Shown: positions 12,287-25,957 of the stretch, in pieces
How positions within the stretch are numbered: position 1 is the stretch's first letter
Layout: each line of letters opens with the position of its first letter
Assembly: GCF_020509005.1 (NCBI RefSeq)
Contig: NC_063024.1
Location: 806,001-870,000 of the forward strand
Length of the DNA stretch: 64,000 nucleotides
Direction of reading: 5' to 3'
DNA from: Fulvia fulva
Lineage: Eukaryota; Ascomycota; Dothideomycetes; Mycosphaerellales; Mycosphaerellaceae
Translations under genes and position numbers: made by a program
Notes under the pieces: model-generated
Database searches by the model: none
The model's input: only the letters and a program-made list of their open reading frames with translations
What the model was told of the DNA's origin: nothing

Positions 12287-15200
12287 ATAGATATTTCATT
12301 AAGCTGTTATAGTGCCCTTTAGCCTATATAGCTATGCTATCTTGTTTTCGTATATATAGAGGGGAAACCGTATTAGTAAAAACTCCTCCTCCTTCCCGCC
12401 TATCTTTCCCCCCTAGTTATCGTCTTAGATTTCCCTTATTAGGGGTACGCTAGTGTTATAGACCTGCCCTAATAACTACCCTATCTACAACCCCCCTAGC
12501 TTCCGCCTCTTGTCTATCTACTCCTCCGTCTTGCTAGTAAGGCTAAACTACTAGAGGTATCTCTACTATAGTATCTACCGAGAGACTCGGCGAATGTTAC
12601 CTTTATCCCTAATAATTAACTTATAGTCTCTCCTTCCCGCTTAGTACCTCTAATTTCCCCTACCTCTCGCCAACTACGGGCATTGTAGTAGTATATATTC
12701 TAGGTTTTACGATAGGTAGCTATACTAGTAGGCTAGGCTATAGATGTCTAGTACGCGTCTCCTAAATAGGTAGGCCCTTAATCTAATATATTTGGACCTA
12801 ATTTGGATCGCTATACTTGCTTCGGCCCTTATTAGGTCCCTATATAGCTAGTAATTATGTTTCTAGAAGGCTCGGAGTACTATCGGGCCTATTGTCTTAG
12901 GGGGCTTCCTTTTCTAGTCCTACTCCTATAGGTAGCTCGTAATCTATTCCGCTAGGCTTTAGGTCTTAGCCTTGCTCCCGCCGGCCTAGCGAGTCCTACG
13001 CTCCTCCTCTTTTCGTACTAGCTATTTAGTACTTGTCTATACGGCCGTAAAGGTAGTAAGGTCATCCTCTTTTTAGCTTGTCCTATGTCCGGCCCCTCTC
13101 CGGTAGCGGCTTTCTATCTTATTCTTTGCCTCCTAGATCGTAGTTTATACTAGGTAATCTATCGTCTTTACCGCGTATTGAATTCCTATTCCCCGGATGT
13201 ACTAGCCGATTAGTAGTATTCCTATCTCTATTTCTACCGTACTTATTAACGTTATCTTATATACGCCTAGTATCCTACGTAGGTTACCTACCTATATCCT
13301 ATTTAGGGGTTACTCTATCCGTTTCGGGATCCGCTTACCTACGCCTCCTATTCCCTAAATCTGTGCCCCGTATAATATAGCTAGTCTAACGATCGCCTTA
13401 TATATTACTCTTGCCTTATCGAATATTACTCCCTATATAGATACCGTAAGACTCTTTATCGAGGCTTCGTTAACTTACGCTCGACTCTAGGCTTTCTTAA
13501 TCTATACATTCTAGCTTAGCTTCGGGTCGAGCTAGATCCCTAGTACTCGTAGCTCCGCTAATAGCTTAGTCTCGTAGCCTTAGATTCTTACCGCCGCCTT
13601 TATATTATAGTATGTTCTTGCTTTACTAAAGTATATAAGTTAGTACTTTTTAGGGGCGAACCGGGCACTATACTTCTTTACCTACTCCTCGCATTTCTTA
13701 TACCTATCTTTAAGGAGGCGACAGTTCTCTTCTGTCGAGTCTAACTAGGCTAGAATGTTTATATCGTCTACGAACCCCGATACTAAGGTTTACGGAGAGG
13801 TAAGTAGGGGGATTAGATTAGACATAAATATTAGAAATAGGATAGAGGAGAGAGTAGATCTCTAAGGTATTCTAGCCTCTGCCTTGACCGGGTCGGACGT
13901 ATACCTTCCTAGGACTAGGTATGTCGTCCGTTCCTAGAGAAAGGAGTAGACGAACTTCGTTACCTACTAGGGTATACCTTTCTACTATAGGATATATATT
14001 AGCCTTTAGTATAAGATGTTATCGAAGGCCCCTACGATGTCGAGGGATAGTAAGGACGCCGCTCGGTTCCTACCGTAGTGCTAGAGGGTCTGAATTTGCT
14101 CCGTAATTAGCTCTATTACTATTAGTATCGATCGCTAGCTTCTTCCCCCTATCTATATTACTAGGAGTACGTAGTTGTCCTCGGTAAGCTACGTAAGTCT
14201 CTAGGCTACTATCTTTTCTAGGACCTTCCCTATCGTATTTAGAAGTGCTATTAGTCTGTACGACTTAGGCTAAGTATAGTCTTCCTTCTATAGCTTACGT
14301 AGTACTACTGTTATAGACTCTCTATACGGCTTCGGGTAATACCCTAGCCGTAGGTACGCGGTAAATAGATTTATAAGGCTCGGCGCGATCTCTTCTCTAT
14401 ACTCTTTTAGTAGTATATTTAGTATCTTATCTAGGCCTAGGGCTTTTCGTCCTTTTAGCTTACTTATGACTCCTATTACTATATTAGAGCTAACCGCCTA
14501 ATCTATGTCTAGGGGTTCCGGGTATATACTCGGGTCGATATCCGTAAGGTCTACCTCTACTTACGTCGAAAATAAATAGTCGGCTAATACTTTTGCCTTA
14601 CTCCGGGGCGTAGCCTAGGCAATCCCTTTACGGTCTACGATTAGAGGGAAGTAAGGGGTTTGTTGCTCTTTAGATAGTCGTGCCTATTTAGTAAGTCTCT
14701 ATATCTATTCCGGGTTTTCTATAACAAGCCCGATTGTCGATCTCTAGTCCTATAGCTTATCGCGTCTTATCTATGCCTTCTTCTCTTATATCGCGCGACA
14801 GTATTGCTCCTACGTCTCTTAGGTATACTCCTTCGTCTACTATCGCCTTGCCCTTCTAGCCTCCTTTACCTTCGTAGAGTATTTAGGGGTCTAGAAGGCC
14901 TTCTACTACGTTAAGGGCCGGAATAACGGCGTATATTGTTCCGCTACTTACTATATAACCGAGATAATCTGTTCTGCTACTTGATCTAGCTAAGCTGTCG
15001 TCTCGAGTTCTCTATACTATAGTAGGTTCGCTATTAGGAAGCCTCTTATATCGTCCTAGCGTGCCTTCTTCTAGTTACGGCGTGGTTCGTTTACTAGCTC
15101 CTCTATCGCCTTCACCCCTAGCGTCGTTTAGATAGGGATATAGTCTAAGGAGGCTTCTAGCGCGTAGTTCGGTCGGCATTAGACTAGTCTCTCTTCAAGT

Positions 15201-17425
15201 TCTCGTGATAGAAAGCATAGGTCGATCGTGCTTACACTAGTACGGGCCTTCCACGTCTCTATTCCCTTTAGTGTTACTAAGGCCATTCCGTAGCGTACGG
15301 TTATGTCTAGTAGCTTCCCCCCTAGAAATGCGTACGGGGGAGTGAATTCGAGTCCCTACTATAGGTAGTAGAGGTTGAAGTCGCCGAGGAGTACTTACTT
15401 CGTGTCTTGGCTTAGGGTCCGCTCTAGGTAGGCGAGGGTTCCTAGTTCCCTACTCGTCCGACCCCGCGGTAGCGGGTTATAAACGTTATAGATCTAGATA
15501 GGGCCTTATATCGTGTCGATCTAGATTAATGTTATGTCTCCTAGGTTGCCCTACTACGGTAGTATAACCTTCTACGACTCAAGGTCTATAGTCTTACTTA
15601 CGTATATATATGTCCTCGGGATAACGCCTCGTTAGCCTACGATTACGGTATAGTATCTCCGGTCATTACAAGTAGCTAGGAGTCCTACGTAGGGGTTGAT
15701 CTATAGTTCTTATACCGTAATAACGTAGTACTATAGCGGGTCTAGCTCTTATAGAAAGTAGCGCTAGACCTTATCCCTACTTTTGTTTACGTTATACTAT
15801 ACGATAGTAATGTCGTCGTATAGGATTATTCGTTATTCGTAAGGTCCATTTCTATACTAACCTACTATATCTCCTAAGCCTATATCCCGCTATCCGGCTA
15901 GCCCTAGGGCCGCTAGGGCGCCCTAAAGATTCGTATTTAGCCTAGTTCGTTAGCGGCCCGGTTAAGGTGTCGAGGCCTACCGGGAGGCAGATACGTTTAC
16001 GGTTAGGTTCTCTTGTTCGTCTCTTCTACCCTCTTCCTTTTGCTCGGCTCGAAGCCCTTATATACGGTAGGTCCCTCCTACTATCGTTAGGGGTACCTAG
16101 CTAGTATAGAGATCCTTACTTATCTCGCTCGTTCTTATACTACTATTCTAGCTAGGTATTAGTTTGAATACGCTAGGTGCCTTCGGCCGTAGTATATATA
16201 CCTACTCTCCTTTTTTAGGCATTCCCTTCCCTAGTATAGGCCTACGTAGTAAGGACACCTTAGGGTCTTCTCCCCGTATTTTAGGGCTATATAACCGTAC
16301 TATTAGTATTAGAAGTATTGTAGTACCCTATAGCTACTCTAATAGATCTCCGTGTCTATTCTCTTGTAGTTCTAGAATAGCCTATTGCCTAGTATCTAGT
16401 TAGCTTGTTCCGCTGTCTCTACCTAGATAATAAGTAATAAATGCGTCTTCTCTCGGTCTACTATCTTATATAGCTATACCGCCTTCGTTAGTCGTACTCC
16501 TAAGGAGGTGTTCTAGTTCTATACTTAGAGGTAGGGAAGGTCTTCGACCTTAAATGTCCTAGGGACCCCGTTGGCGATAACGGTATACTATTAGTAGGAG
16601 ACTCGTACCGACTTTGCGACTTTAGTAGTCTACTCCTTATAGGTCTCTAGCTTTCGTCTATTAGACTCTTATACGGTAAAGAGTCTCACTACGCCTATTA
16701 CCTTAACCCTCGCTCTAACTACCTCCTTTTGGCCGATTCTGTCGACAATCTCCTTACTTATTAGGGCCACGATTTCTTGTTTCTCCGCCGGATTAGTAAT
16801 ATATAGGCGTACCGCCTTACTTGCCTTTAGAGGGGGTTAATTCTTACCTACTACTACTATTGCCTATATAGGTAGTCTCTAGGCTGCCTTCTATATTACT
16901 TATTAGATTGTCTTTGGGACTTAGTATAATAGCGCTTTTAGCGCTCCTAGTAGCTATACTATAGTGTTCTTATATATCCGGGCTAGGTGTTCGTTATCCC
17001 CTAGTAAGTTTTCCGCCTCCGTATATAGGGTTGTCTATACTATATTGTTTATCGTTAGCCTCTACTTTCTATATAGTAGGCCTTAGCTTATATCCTAGGT
17101 TATTTCTTAGTTTGTTCCCCGGTTTGGCTCTTAGTATAGATTATTCGTAAGGCTATAGCTCTCGTTAGTTACTATCCTTCGCTACTATTCGGGGTCGCGC
17201 TTTCTAATTAGGTAGTTATCCTCCGTAACTCCGCGACTCTAGGGTCTATCTTTAGGGGAACGGAACCTTAGTTTTAGGGTTCTTTATACTACGATTACGC
17301 CGCCGCTAGCGTAGGCGGGTCGCTACTACTTAAGTAGATTGCTCGTCTTAATAAGGGCTATCGAATAAGTAGTCCTCGTCGATGTTCCGCTCTCCCTCTC
17401 TCTAGAAGACTCTACCGATAACTAA
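12287..17425 (-). mobile_element. Full-length-looking Tad-like LINE, minus strand, RIP-degraded
   Basis: This non-LTR retrotransposon is flanked by an 18-bp target duplication (12,269-12,286 and 17,426-17,443, one C/T mismatch). Read on the minus strand from 17,425, an ORF1 region comes first. The second ORF opens with an apurinic endonuclease: IVQYNVNKSRDKV near 15,780, then LLGDFNLYYL near 15,390 and a TSVSTIDL-like motif near 15,230. The reverse transcriptase carries FADDINILAWLD-like sequence near 13,760, where Tad/I-group LINEs keep an F-x-DD box. It interrupts a Gypsy RT frame. Length is 5139 bp. Damage is slightly less complete than in neighbouring LTR elements, with some CA and TG remaining. 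I see no poly-A tail. Confidence 0.87.
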
Positions 17426-17850
17426 CTAATTCTACTTATATAGGATACGCTTAACCGAATAAGCGGTAAGAAGTACTTTATAAGGCTAGATATAATTATA
17501 GCCTTTAACCGACTAAGGGTCGCGGAAGGCGACGAATAGAAAACCGTATTTACGACTCGTTACGGACAATTCGAATGTTTAGTTATACCCTTCGGGTTAT
17601 ATAACGCTCCTAGAAACTTCTAGTTATATATTAACGACGCGTTACGTAAGTATCTAGACGACTTTACTTCCGTATATCTAGACGACGCCCTGATTTTTAG
17701 CGATACGCTTAAGGAGTATATAACCTATATAGATAAGGTACCGTCAAAGATCTCTACCGAACTAGCGCTATCGCTAAGCACGATATATTCGAAAGCCCTT
17801 ATTAAAGCTACTCTAACGATCTATAAAGTAGGCTACTACCCCTAGAATTA
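17426..17850 (+). pseudogene. Gypsy-F reverse transcriptase remnant, second part
   Basis: The frame broken at 12,286 resumes with DTLNRISGKKYF and runs through YGQFECLVIPFGLYNAP and the catalytic box read YLDDALIFS near 17,675-17,700. It is Gypsy-type by the LPFGL.NAP and YLDD motifs. The 3' boundary, where LINE ORF1-like sequence starts, could be anywhere in about 17,780-17,880. No LTRs of this element are in view. Confidence 0.8.
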
Positions 17851-17859
17851 AGGGAGTTC

Positions 17860-18661
17860 TACCTTATTTGATTTAGATAGCTTAAAGTTCTCTTCACCCT
17901 ATTTCTCTAGCTCTAAACGCCGCGGAGGTGCCTAGCTATATTAGGTAACTCCTAGATAATAGTAGTCTAGGCTACGGTACTACCGGCGCCTACGGCTCTA
18001 TAGGCGAAGCTCCCCTAAGATAACTAGTAGTAACTTATATAGGACGTAAAAAGTATAGAAACTAACGACTAGCTCCTATACTAGTCTCTCTAGGTAATAA
18101 TTACTTAGCTACGTACGGCGCTAGTACTATCGTATTACTAAGGGTAATAAGAAATAAGGACGACGTCTTAGGCGATTAATAAGGCCACCCGGACTTAATA
18201 CCCCTATAGCTAGGTATTGGTCGCGGTATCTATAATAGGCCCCCGCCTAACGTACGATATAGTTACGATCCGTATTATAGTAAAGGAAGACTAGGCCGAA
18301 GTTACGAAGCTATCGAATAAGGAGCTCGCCTAGCGAATTAATTAACTAGGGGTAGTCGTAGTAAACTAATAGTCTAACGGTACTCTATAGATCTATACTA
18401 GCTCTACTACTACTAGGAGGCACCTAGAGGCATAGCTATAGTAGGTATCTAAGGTTACGGTGTTAGCGAAGGTCTTAACGAAGCAATTTACGATCCTAGT
18501 CTATAATATACCTAAAGAGTTCGACCTAACTAACTAAGGTCACCTACGTACTCTCTAAGAGGACAACCCGGTCACTCTTAACTCTTTAATCTAGAAGGCG
18601 ACTTAGCTCTATAGGAAATGGCTAGAAGGTAAGAAGGCCTCGGCGCTAATCGTATAGCTAT
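17860..18661 (+). pseudogene. LINE ORF1 (gag-like) remnant, RIP-degraded
   Basis: Reading through stops gives NGTLQIYTSSTTTRRHLEA followed by FTILVYNIPKEFDL and GKKASALIVQLL near 18,390-18,660. This is the pattern of Tad/I-type LINE ORF1 proteins: a nucleic-acid-binding domain followed by a V-H-G/N-I-P-like segment. It is cut at 18,661 by a Gypsy-C LTR, and the last five bases (GCTAT, 18,657-18,661) would be that element's target copy. The N-terminal part is too decayed to read. Confidence 0.55.
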
Positions 18662-18845
18662 TATAAGGGCGCGCGTACTATAGGGTCCAAATAAGAGATT
18701 TATTGTTCTATAAAGCTACGAAAGAGGAGCGCAAGGCGCGGCGAAGTTATAAAGTAAAGCTAAGCCGCGCTAACCCGATACGGAAGGTCCGCGGTTTACC
18801 CGGGCCGACGTAGCTATAGTAAGGGGTCGCGGGCTACCCGTAATA
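18662..18845 (-). repeat. 3' LTR of Gypsy-C copy 2 (184 bp)
   Basis: It is nearly identical in reverse complement to 21,390-21,573 and 36,201-36,384, apart from C/T and G/A changes. It starts TATAAGGGCGCGCG and ends GGGCTACCCGTAATA on the plus strand. Confidence 0.93.
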
Positions 18846-21353
18846 GTACCCCCCCTCTTAAAATACGTCTTAGTCCTCTAAGCGTTATACATCTTATACG
18901 GCTACTTGCCCGTACTACTCTATAATCGTACGAAAGTCTAATTATCCTCTAATACCTTATTATCGTCTAGTAACACATCTATATCCTATCTATCTATAAC
19001 TAGCCTATCCGCGACCGGCTCCCTTCGAGAAATATACTACCTAGTTAGCTCGCTTGCCCTAGACCTAAGTCTATCTTCGGCTAGTACTCGCGTATAATCC
19101 TTATAGCCTAGGTAAGGTATTATCGTAGGCTCTATAGGTTTTAATCGAGCATCGGTATAACTACCGGTACTATTATAGAGCTAAGGGTAGTAGGTAGTAC
19201 CGGAGTCCTTAGTTAAGATAGTAGGCTTTCCCGTAACCTAGCTAGTATAGCGGTATGTAGTAAATATATACTAAGTAGATTCTATTAGAGGTATAGCTCG
19301 AGACAACTTATTCGTAACGGTGTTACTATTAACCCTAATCGTATTAAGCCCGAGGACCTTATTGCTTAGGAGAACCTAATTAGATAGAGCTACGAAGCCT
19401 ATAGGCGTAGACAACTCCGGCCGGTTATAGTAAAAGTCTATAATAGCGGCGGCCGCGTGTTTAAATATATTCTTAGCCGGTTACTAGGTCTTACTATCCT
19501 CCTTATTCTAATATCTAAGCCATTTTACCTTATACTAAGTGTCTACTTTACGCTTCTACCCCTTCTTTACTTTACCTACTCGCTTACGGGTATATATATT
19601 TAAGATCTTCTCTACCTTATATATATAGGTGTTACGACTATATTAGCGACTATATCGGCTTCGGTAGTATCGGGCTCGATAGTTATCGGCGGTAGTAGTA
19701 CTAGATACTAGCCTTCGAGTAGTAGGAAGTCGGGATGATCGGCTCGCTAAAGTAACGAGGTATAAAAGTAGTTATCGAGTCCTACTATAGCGTCCGATAA
19801 TCTTAGTTTATATAAGAGCTTAGCTAGTATAACTTCTATAATCTAGTACGGGCTAGCGTATCTTCTATCGAGCTTCTTAGATAGTCGAGTCGTACGGATG
19901 TTCTTAGTACTTAGGTATACCTAGTCGCCTACTCTATAGTCTAGCGGGATGCTTCGGTAGCGGTTTACTACTTTAGCTTAGAGAGCTTATAACATCCGTA
20001 TATTTTCTTAAAGGTACTTATAAAGGTCGTATGTCCGGCGTACGAAGGCTTTAGCCGATCGCGTATCTAGTCGCTAGAGAGTAGTTAGTCCTCCCTCTTT
20101 TCTAGCGCTTAGGTCTACGCGCTCTATAAACTTAGGGTTATAGCCTAAAGTAGCGTAGAATAGCAACATACTAGTAGTTTTAGAAAGGTAGTTATTGATC
20201 GCGAACTAAGCTAGATAAAGCCATTCTGCCTAGTTATCTTATACCTCGTTAGTAAATATACGGAGATACTATTCTATTACTTAGTTAGTACGTTCTGACT
20301 GTCTATTAGTTTCTAGGTAGTATAAAGAACTTAGCTTACGACTTATACGAAGTATCTTATAAAGTTTCTTCTAGAAGGTAGTAACCTATTATTTACTACG
20401 GTCTAAAGTAATAGTATTAGGAAATCCGCGTTAGGAGAATATATACCTAAGGAAAAGTCTTACCGTATTCTATATAGTTATCGCTCCGATCGGAATTAGC
20501 TCGACTTCTTTCGTTAGCCTATCTATTACGGTTATAATATTGTTATAGGTTATACTATCGAGGGTACTATTAGGAAGTCCGACTACGAAGTCTACCGCGA
20601 TATACCTCTAAGGTCGGTCCGGTACTAAAAGTAGGTATAATAATCTAGGTAGCTAGGAGTATAGAGATTTCGTCGTACGGTATATACGGTAATTTGCGGT
20701 ATATCTACGTACTAATCTTACTAAGCTAGGCTAATAGAATTCTCGTACTACGAGTTTATAGGTTCGAGCTCGTCCTAGATATCCTACTACTAGAGCGTTA
20801 TGATTTATTCTAATAAGCCGAGTCCGTAGGGCCTAGTTATTAGATACCTATAGGCTCTAACTATCGTACTAGTTTCGTATATATAATATGTCACTATCTA
20901 CCTTATAGTACGTAGGGTGTATCTTCGCCTTCTATAAGAGTAGAGGGATAGTGCTATCTTTCCGTAGTATCTTAATTACCGCCTTAAGTTCTTAGTCTAG
21001 GGCGTAAGTAGTCGTTATAAGGTACTCGAGTTTAGCTTCGACTTTAGCTTTATTCGTAGTCTATACTTCCTAAGCTAGTACTAGCTATATTTATAGTACC
21101 TATTCTAATTCTAGAATTAACTCGATTACTTTAGGATTTAGGAGAGTCGTCTCTTCTTCTTCGGGCGTATCTTCAATAGTAGCTCGTATAGAGTCGATCT
21201 TAAGGAATAGCTCTAGCGGAAGCGATGTCTAATACTAGTACTAATTTCTCGGATTGTCTACCCCCTACGGAAGGTCCTAGCTACGTCTCGTTAGACTCTA
21301 GCTTCGTTCCTTATATACCTAGGCGGTATATAATCTAGAAGTTAAATTATAAC
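18662..21353 (-). mobile_element. Gypsy-C copy 2 (minus), 3' part with LTR, RIP-degraded
   Basis: The LTR at 18,662-18,845 is the reverse complement of the two LTRs of the complete Gypsy-C element and has the same 184-bp length. It is preceded on the minus strand by the polypurine tract (18,846-18,860). The body reaches back to 21,353 and matches the RNase H, integrase and chromodomain half of Gypsy-C. The corresponding sequence there begins around 33,680. The element is truncated at 21,353 by the end of a minus-strand Copia-A. Confidence 0.85.
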
Positions 21354-21389
21354 TATTAAATAGGTACGAGTTACGTAGTAGTAGAAGAC
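21354..21389 (-). mobile_element. Copia-A copy 2 (minus), terminal 36 bp of its 3' LTR
   Basis: TATTAAATAGGTACGAGTTA and what follows are the reverse complement of the end of the Copia-A LTR. The LTR is split by Gypsy-C and continues at 36,385, with AAGAC (21,385-21,389 and 36,385-36,389) duplicated. The two parts together restore the standard 234-bp LTR length, which supports the assignment. Confidence 0.92.
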
Positions 21390-21573
21390 TATTACGGGTA
21401 GCCCGCGACCCCTTACTATAGCTACGTCGGCCCGGGTGAACCGCGGACCTTCCGTATCGGGTTAGCGCGGCTTAGCTTTACTTTATAACTTCGCCGGGCC
21501 TCGCGCTCCTCTTTCGTAGCTTCGTAGAACAATAACTCTCTTATTCGGACCCTATAGTACGCGCGCCCTTATA
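21390..21573 (+). repeat. 5' LTR of Gypsy-C (184 bp)
   Basis: It starts TATTACGGGTAGCCCG (presumably TGTTACGGG) and ends CGCGCCCTTATA. It is paired with 36,201-36,384 and with the inverted copy at 18,662-18,845. The leader that follows (GTTTGTTCTACTACC) does not let me name a primer tRNA. Confidence 0.93.
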
Positions 21574-24544
21574 GTTTGTTCTACTACCCTACCTAGATCG
21601 CGGATCTAGGTAAGGGACGCGTAACAATAGGAACAGACAGAACTATAGAACTCGAAGAACGCGTAGAGTCGTATTAGAACATAGAACACGGTAAGGCGTA
21701 TAGCGCGTAAATACCTAGAGAACGTAACGCGGCGATATTATTAGTAGGTAGTTACGCGCTCGTAGATAGTTAGGAAACAGGCATCGTTACGCCTCCCCCG
21801 AACCTAGACAATATAACTTTATAGACAAACGGCGGTATACTACCGCTACTAAAGCCTAAGGGTAAAGGTAAGTAGCGTATATCTCTTTTCCCTAACCTCT
21901 CCTCTTTTCCTCGGAGTTAGACATAGGACGACAACCGGCGGGTTATAGTAGACACCGGTATCGCGCTATAATAGGAAATTAATAAAGCTTACTAGAAAGC
22001 CTTCGAGCGAGAAGAAGGTAGTAAGATTGACTTTATAGAACTGTTCGAGTTTAAGCTCGAAGAGAACCTAGGCGGCGACCTAGACAAGGTGTACCTATTA
22101 CTCGACGAGGTAGAGCACATTCTTATATCTAAATACTAGAATGTTATACTAAACAAACTTACGACCCTCGTATCCTAACATCCGAAGACTACCTACGACT
22201 TCGTACTATAAGTAGTTAACACGGCGATTACTAAGGGTAGACAACTCGATATAATAGAGCGAGCTAACGACCTCTAGAACACCTAGTATACTACGCTATA
22301 CACCGAATACGACCGTAACTATAAGATGCTACGAAGTAAAGAGCTTGTTATATAGAAAATAGTAGTAGATCTTAAGAGTAAGAAGGATTACGACCTAGCT
22401 AAGTTATAAGAGCTAGAGAAGAAATATAAGGAAGCTAATAACCTATATAAGTAGTTTAGCGAGATCTACGAGAAGGAGAAGAAGAAGGTATAAGATACTA
22501 AGGCGAAAAACTAGGCCCTATAATAAGAAGTCGATGACCTAAAGGCTCGGCTTAAGGTAGGAGACACTATATAGAACGGAGGTAGGGGCCGCTTAGGCCG
22601 CCGACCCTCTCGTTCCCGCCTACGCGAGACCTTACTCGAGTAGCTAATACGTAGGTATCGCGAAGCTACTAGTAGAGGTAGCGGTAGCGGTAGTAGTAAT
22701 AACGATAGAGACGACGATAACCGTAGTAATAATAGCCGAGGACATAATAACGACCGTCCGCAACTAGGACCTAATAATAGTCGTGACTCGAGAATACGTA
22801 ATACCCGTACCTAGACACTACTAGTTAACCTTCTAGAACGTCTCTTTACTATTAACCGTACCCTTACTCGCGGTATAGAGATCGGTAAGGGTGTGCCTAA
22901 CCCTAAGCACTTTGAGAACGATAACGACCCTAATTTCGACAGCTAGTATAGTAGTGTTCTCCTAAAGCTAACTATAGTAACCTTCCGTACTAAGGTAGAT
23001 AGTCTACGCTTCGTATATAGGTAGACGTAAGGTAATCCTTAGCGAAGTATTAAGCCGAGGATCCCTATGCCTAGACAGTAGTCCTTTAACGAGTTTAAGA
23101 CTAGAGAAGAGTTATTAGATTAGATAATACGCTAATATAGTATACGTAATAAAGGAACTAAGGCTATAGTTAATATTAGTACCTATAAGTAAGAATAAGA
23201 CGAAACCTTTATAGCCTTCTATACCCGCTACTCGAAGTTGCGCGCCTAGATATTATAGACCGATAAGACCGAGCTTATACTATTCCGTAACCGACTAAAC
23301 CGTAAGTACTTTATTAAGACCTTCGGCGGCCGCGAAGTTGACCGCCGCCTAGATAGTATATAAGACGTTATCGAGGAGTATACCGTACTAGACGAGAGCT
23401 TCTACGAGATAGATCGACTATACCCGTAGAAGGAGCGCCCCCGTAGTAATAGTAACTCGAACGGTAATAGCGGCTAGAATAACTAGAATAACGGTAACGT
23501 AGTTACTTATACCGCTACCGGTATAGTAGGTGCCTTAGTATAGCGCCTACTATAGTACGCTAGTACTTAGAAGAAGGAGGATCTGCCGACATATCTATAG
23601 AACCTACCTACGCTTAACCGTAAGTAGCGCAAAGACCTTAAGAAGTAGGGTAAGTACTACCGCTACTATATAGGTTCTTACGTATCGACTAACCCTAAAT
23701 ACCTAATATATAGGTACGATAGCGACTACCGCCTACCGCGTCTACGTAATACTACGCCGAATCCGAACGTAAACCTTAGTTCCCTCGCCGCCGATCCGTA
23801 GTAGGGGAATAGTACGACCGCTACCTAAGCGTAGTAGATAGCGGTTACCCGAACTTCCTAGGATAGAAAGAGTATAAGATTAAGAGATACGGAATGTAAG
23901 AGACGGTAATAGACTATAGTAAGGAGCTTAAGATATCGGTATACGTACTAGATAAGTAATAGCTAGCTATATGCCCTTATATAGTGTTACCCGTAATAAT
24001 ATAATATACAAAGGCTCGAGGCCTTATAGATTCTACTTCTACCTCTCTCTTTCTTAACTAGAAATTTATACGTAACTATATAATACCCCTAATCCCTTTG
24101 ACGTAGAGCCGACGACTAATACTAGGAGATAGAACGGCTACTACGCGGCAGATTATATACGCGGCCCTTATAGACGTAGTTATTAGCGGTCATTACGAGT
24201 AAATATTATACTACGTTACCGACCTCGAATACGACATCGTCTTTAGCCTACCGTAGCTTATAGCGTATAACCTAAACATCTTCTAGGAGATAGGCGAGGT
24301 AGTGTTTAGATCGGATTACTACTTTAGTCACTACCTATAGAATAAGACATTGATAATAATATAATCCCTAAACTACCGCGAGAAGAAGAAGTAGGCACTA
24401 GTACGGTACGGACTAGAGCCCTTTACTAGAGAAGTAGTGAGCTTTATAGTAGGAGGGGCAGAGCTAAACGTCTCATTATATAACCTAGAAGACATAGACG
24501 ACAAAGAAGTAGACTACTAGGGCGTTTCTTAACGCGCGTAGGGG

Positions 24545-24811
24545 ATGTACGCGTACCGGCCTAGGGCTAAGTGCTTCTATATTATACCTACTAGGCGTAA
24601 GAGCGACGGCGGAGAGCTTAAGCTAAGTATAATAGCTACTAATAATCTAGACCAATTCTTAAACAAGCAGTTTAATCATAACCCGAAGGAGAAGTTGCCG
24701 CCGATATACTACGATATTACGGACGCTTTCTTAGCTAAGGATTATAAAGGACTCCTACCTTACCGACTAGGTGTAGATTATAAGATACATATTAAGCCTA
24801 ATAGTCTATAA
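24545..24811 (+). pseudogene. Fragment of Gypsy-C pol upstream of the RT core
   Basis: This is an 88-residue stop-free stretch and one of the longest open runs in the mutated block. It includes LPPIYYDITDAFLAKDYKGL, matching the usual pre-RT segment of Gypsy polyproteins (P-x-x-Y-x-D-x-x-D-x-F), and KIHIKPNSL just before the RT. It is open only by chance, because it contained few CAG, CAA or TGG codons, and is not a separate gene. Confidence 0.8.
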
Positions 24812-25957
24812 GAGCCACTATACCGTAAGCCCTACGGCCTAGCTAGGAAGGAGAACGAGGTAGTTAAGAAATAGCTAGACGAGTAAATATCTAAAGGGAA
24901 GGTACGGAAAGTAGGGCAAAAGACGAGCTAGTCTCCTATACTAGTACTAGTAGTACGTAAGCCTAGAGGGGGGCTACGTGTTTATATCGACTATAGAGGA
25001 TTAAATGCGATCACTATTAAGAACCGGTATCTGATTTCCTTAATATAAGAGACGCTTAACCGTATATACGGTAAGAAGTACTTTACGAAGCTAGACATTA
25101 TAGTAGCCTTTAATAAGTTACGGATAGCTAAAGGGCACGAGTAGTTAACGGCGTTTACGATACGATACGGTATCTACGAGTGTCTAGTATTGCTATTCGG
25201 CTTGTATTACGGACTAGCATCGTTTTAATTATATATTAATAAGGTCTTATAAGAACACCTAGACGACTTTGTGTCGGCCTACCTAGATAACGTACTTATC
25301 TTTAGTAACATATTAGAGGAGCGTATTAAATACGTACGGAAGGTTCTTACTAAGCTACGCGATGTAGGACTTATAGTAGACATCGACAAAAGCGAATTCT
25401 ACTAATAGAAGGTGAAGTATCTTAGGCTAATTATAACCCCTAACGACATCGAGATAGACCCCGAGAAACTCGAATATATTTAGATATAGGAAGCTCCTAA
25501 GAACCTAAAGGATATATAGGCCTTCCTTAGATTTACTAACTTCTATAGGCGGCTTATTAAAGCATTTTCGCGTATAGCTACTCCTCTTATAAACCTGACT
25601 AAGTCGGACGGACTAAGTAATTATAAGAACAGAAGGATTCAATAGTTACTAGATTACTAACGAGCCTTTAACAATTTGAAAGCTACGTTTAGCAAAGCCG
25701 GTATACTCGTATATTACGTACTAGATAGGGAAATAGTAGTAGAGATAGATTCTTTAGATTTAATAAACGCCGGCGTGCTTTTGTAGTATAACGAGAATAG
25801 TATACTATATCCTATAGCCTTCTACTCGAAGAAGTTAAGTCTATAGGAGTATAATTATAAAATCTATAATAAGGAACTATTAGCTATTATTAAGGTTTTT
25901 AAGGAATAGAGACCCGAGCTCGCCTACGAGGTAGATAATAAGGACTTATAGCTAGTC

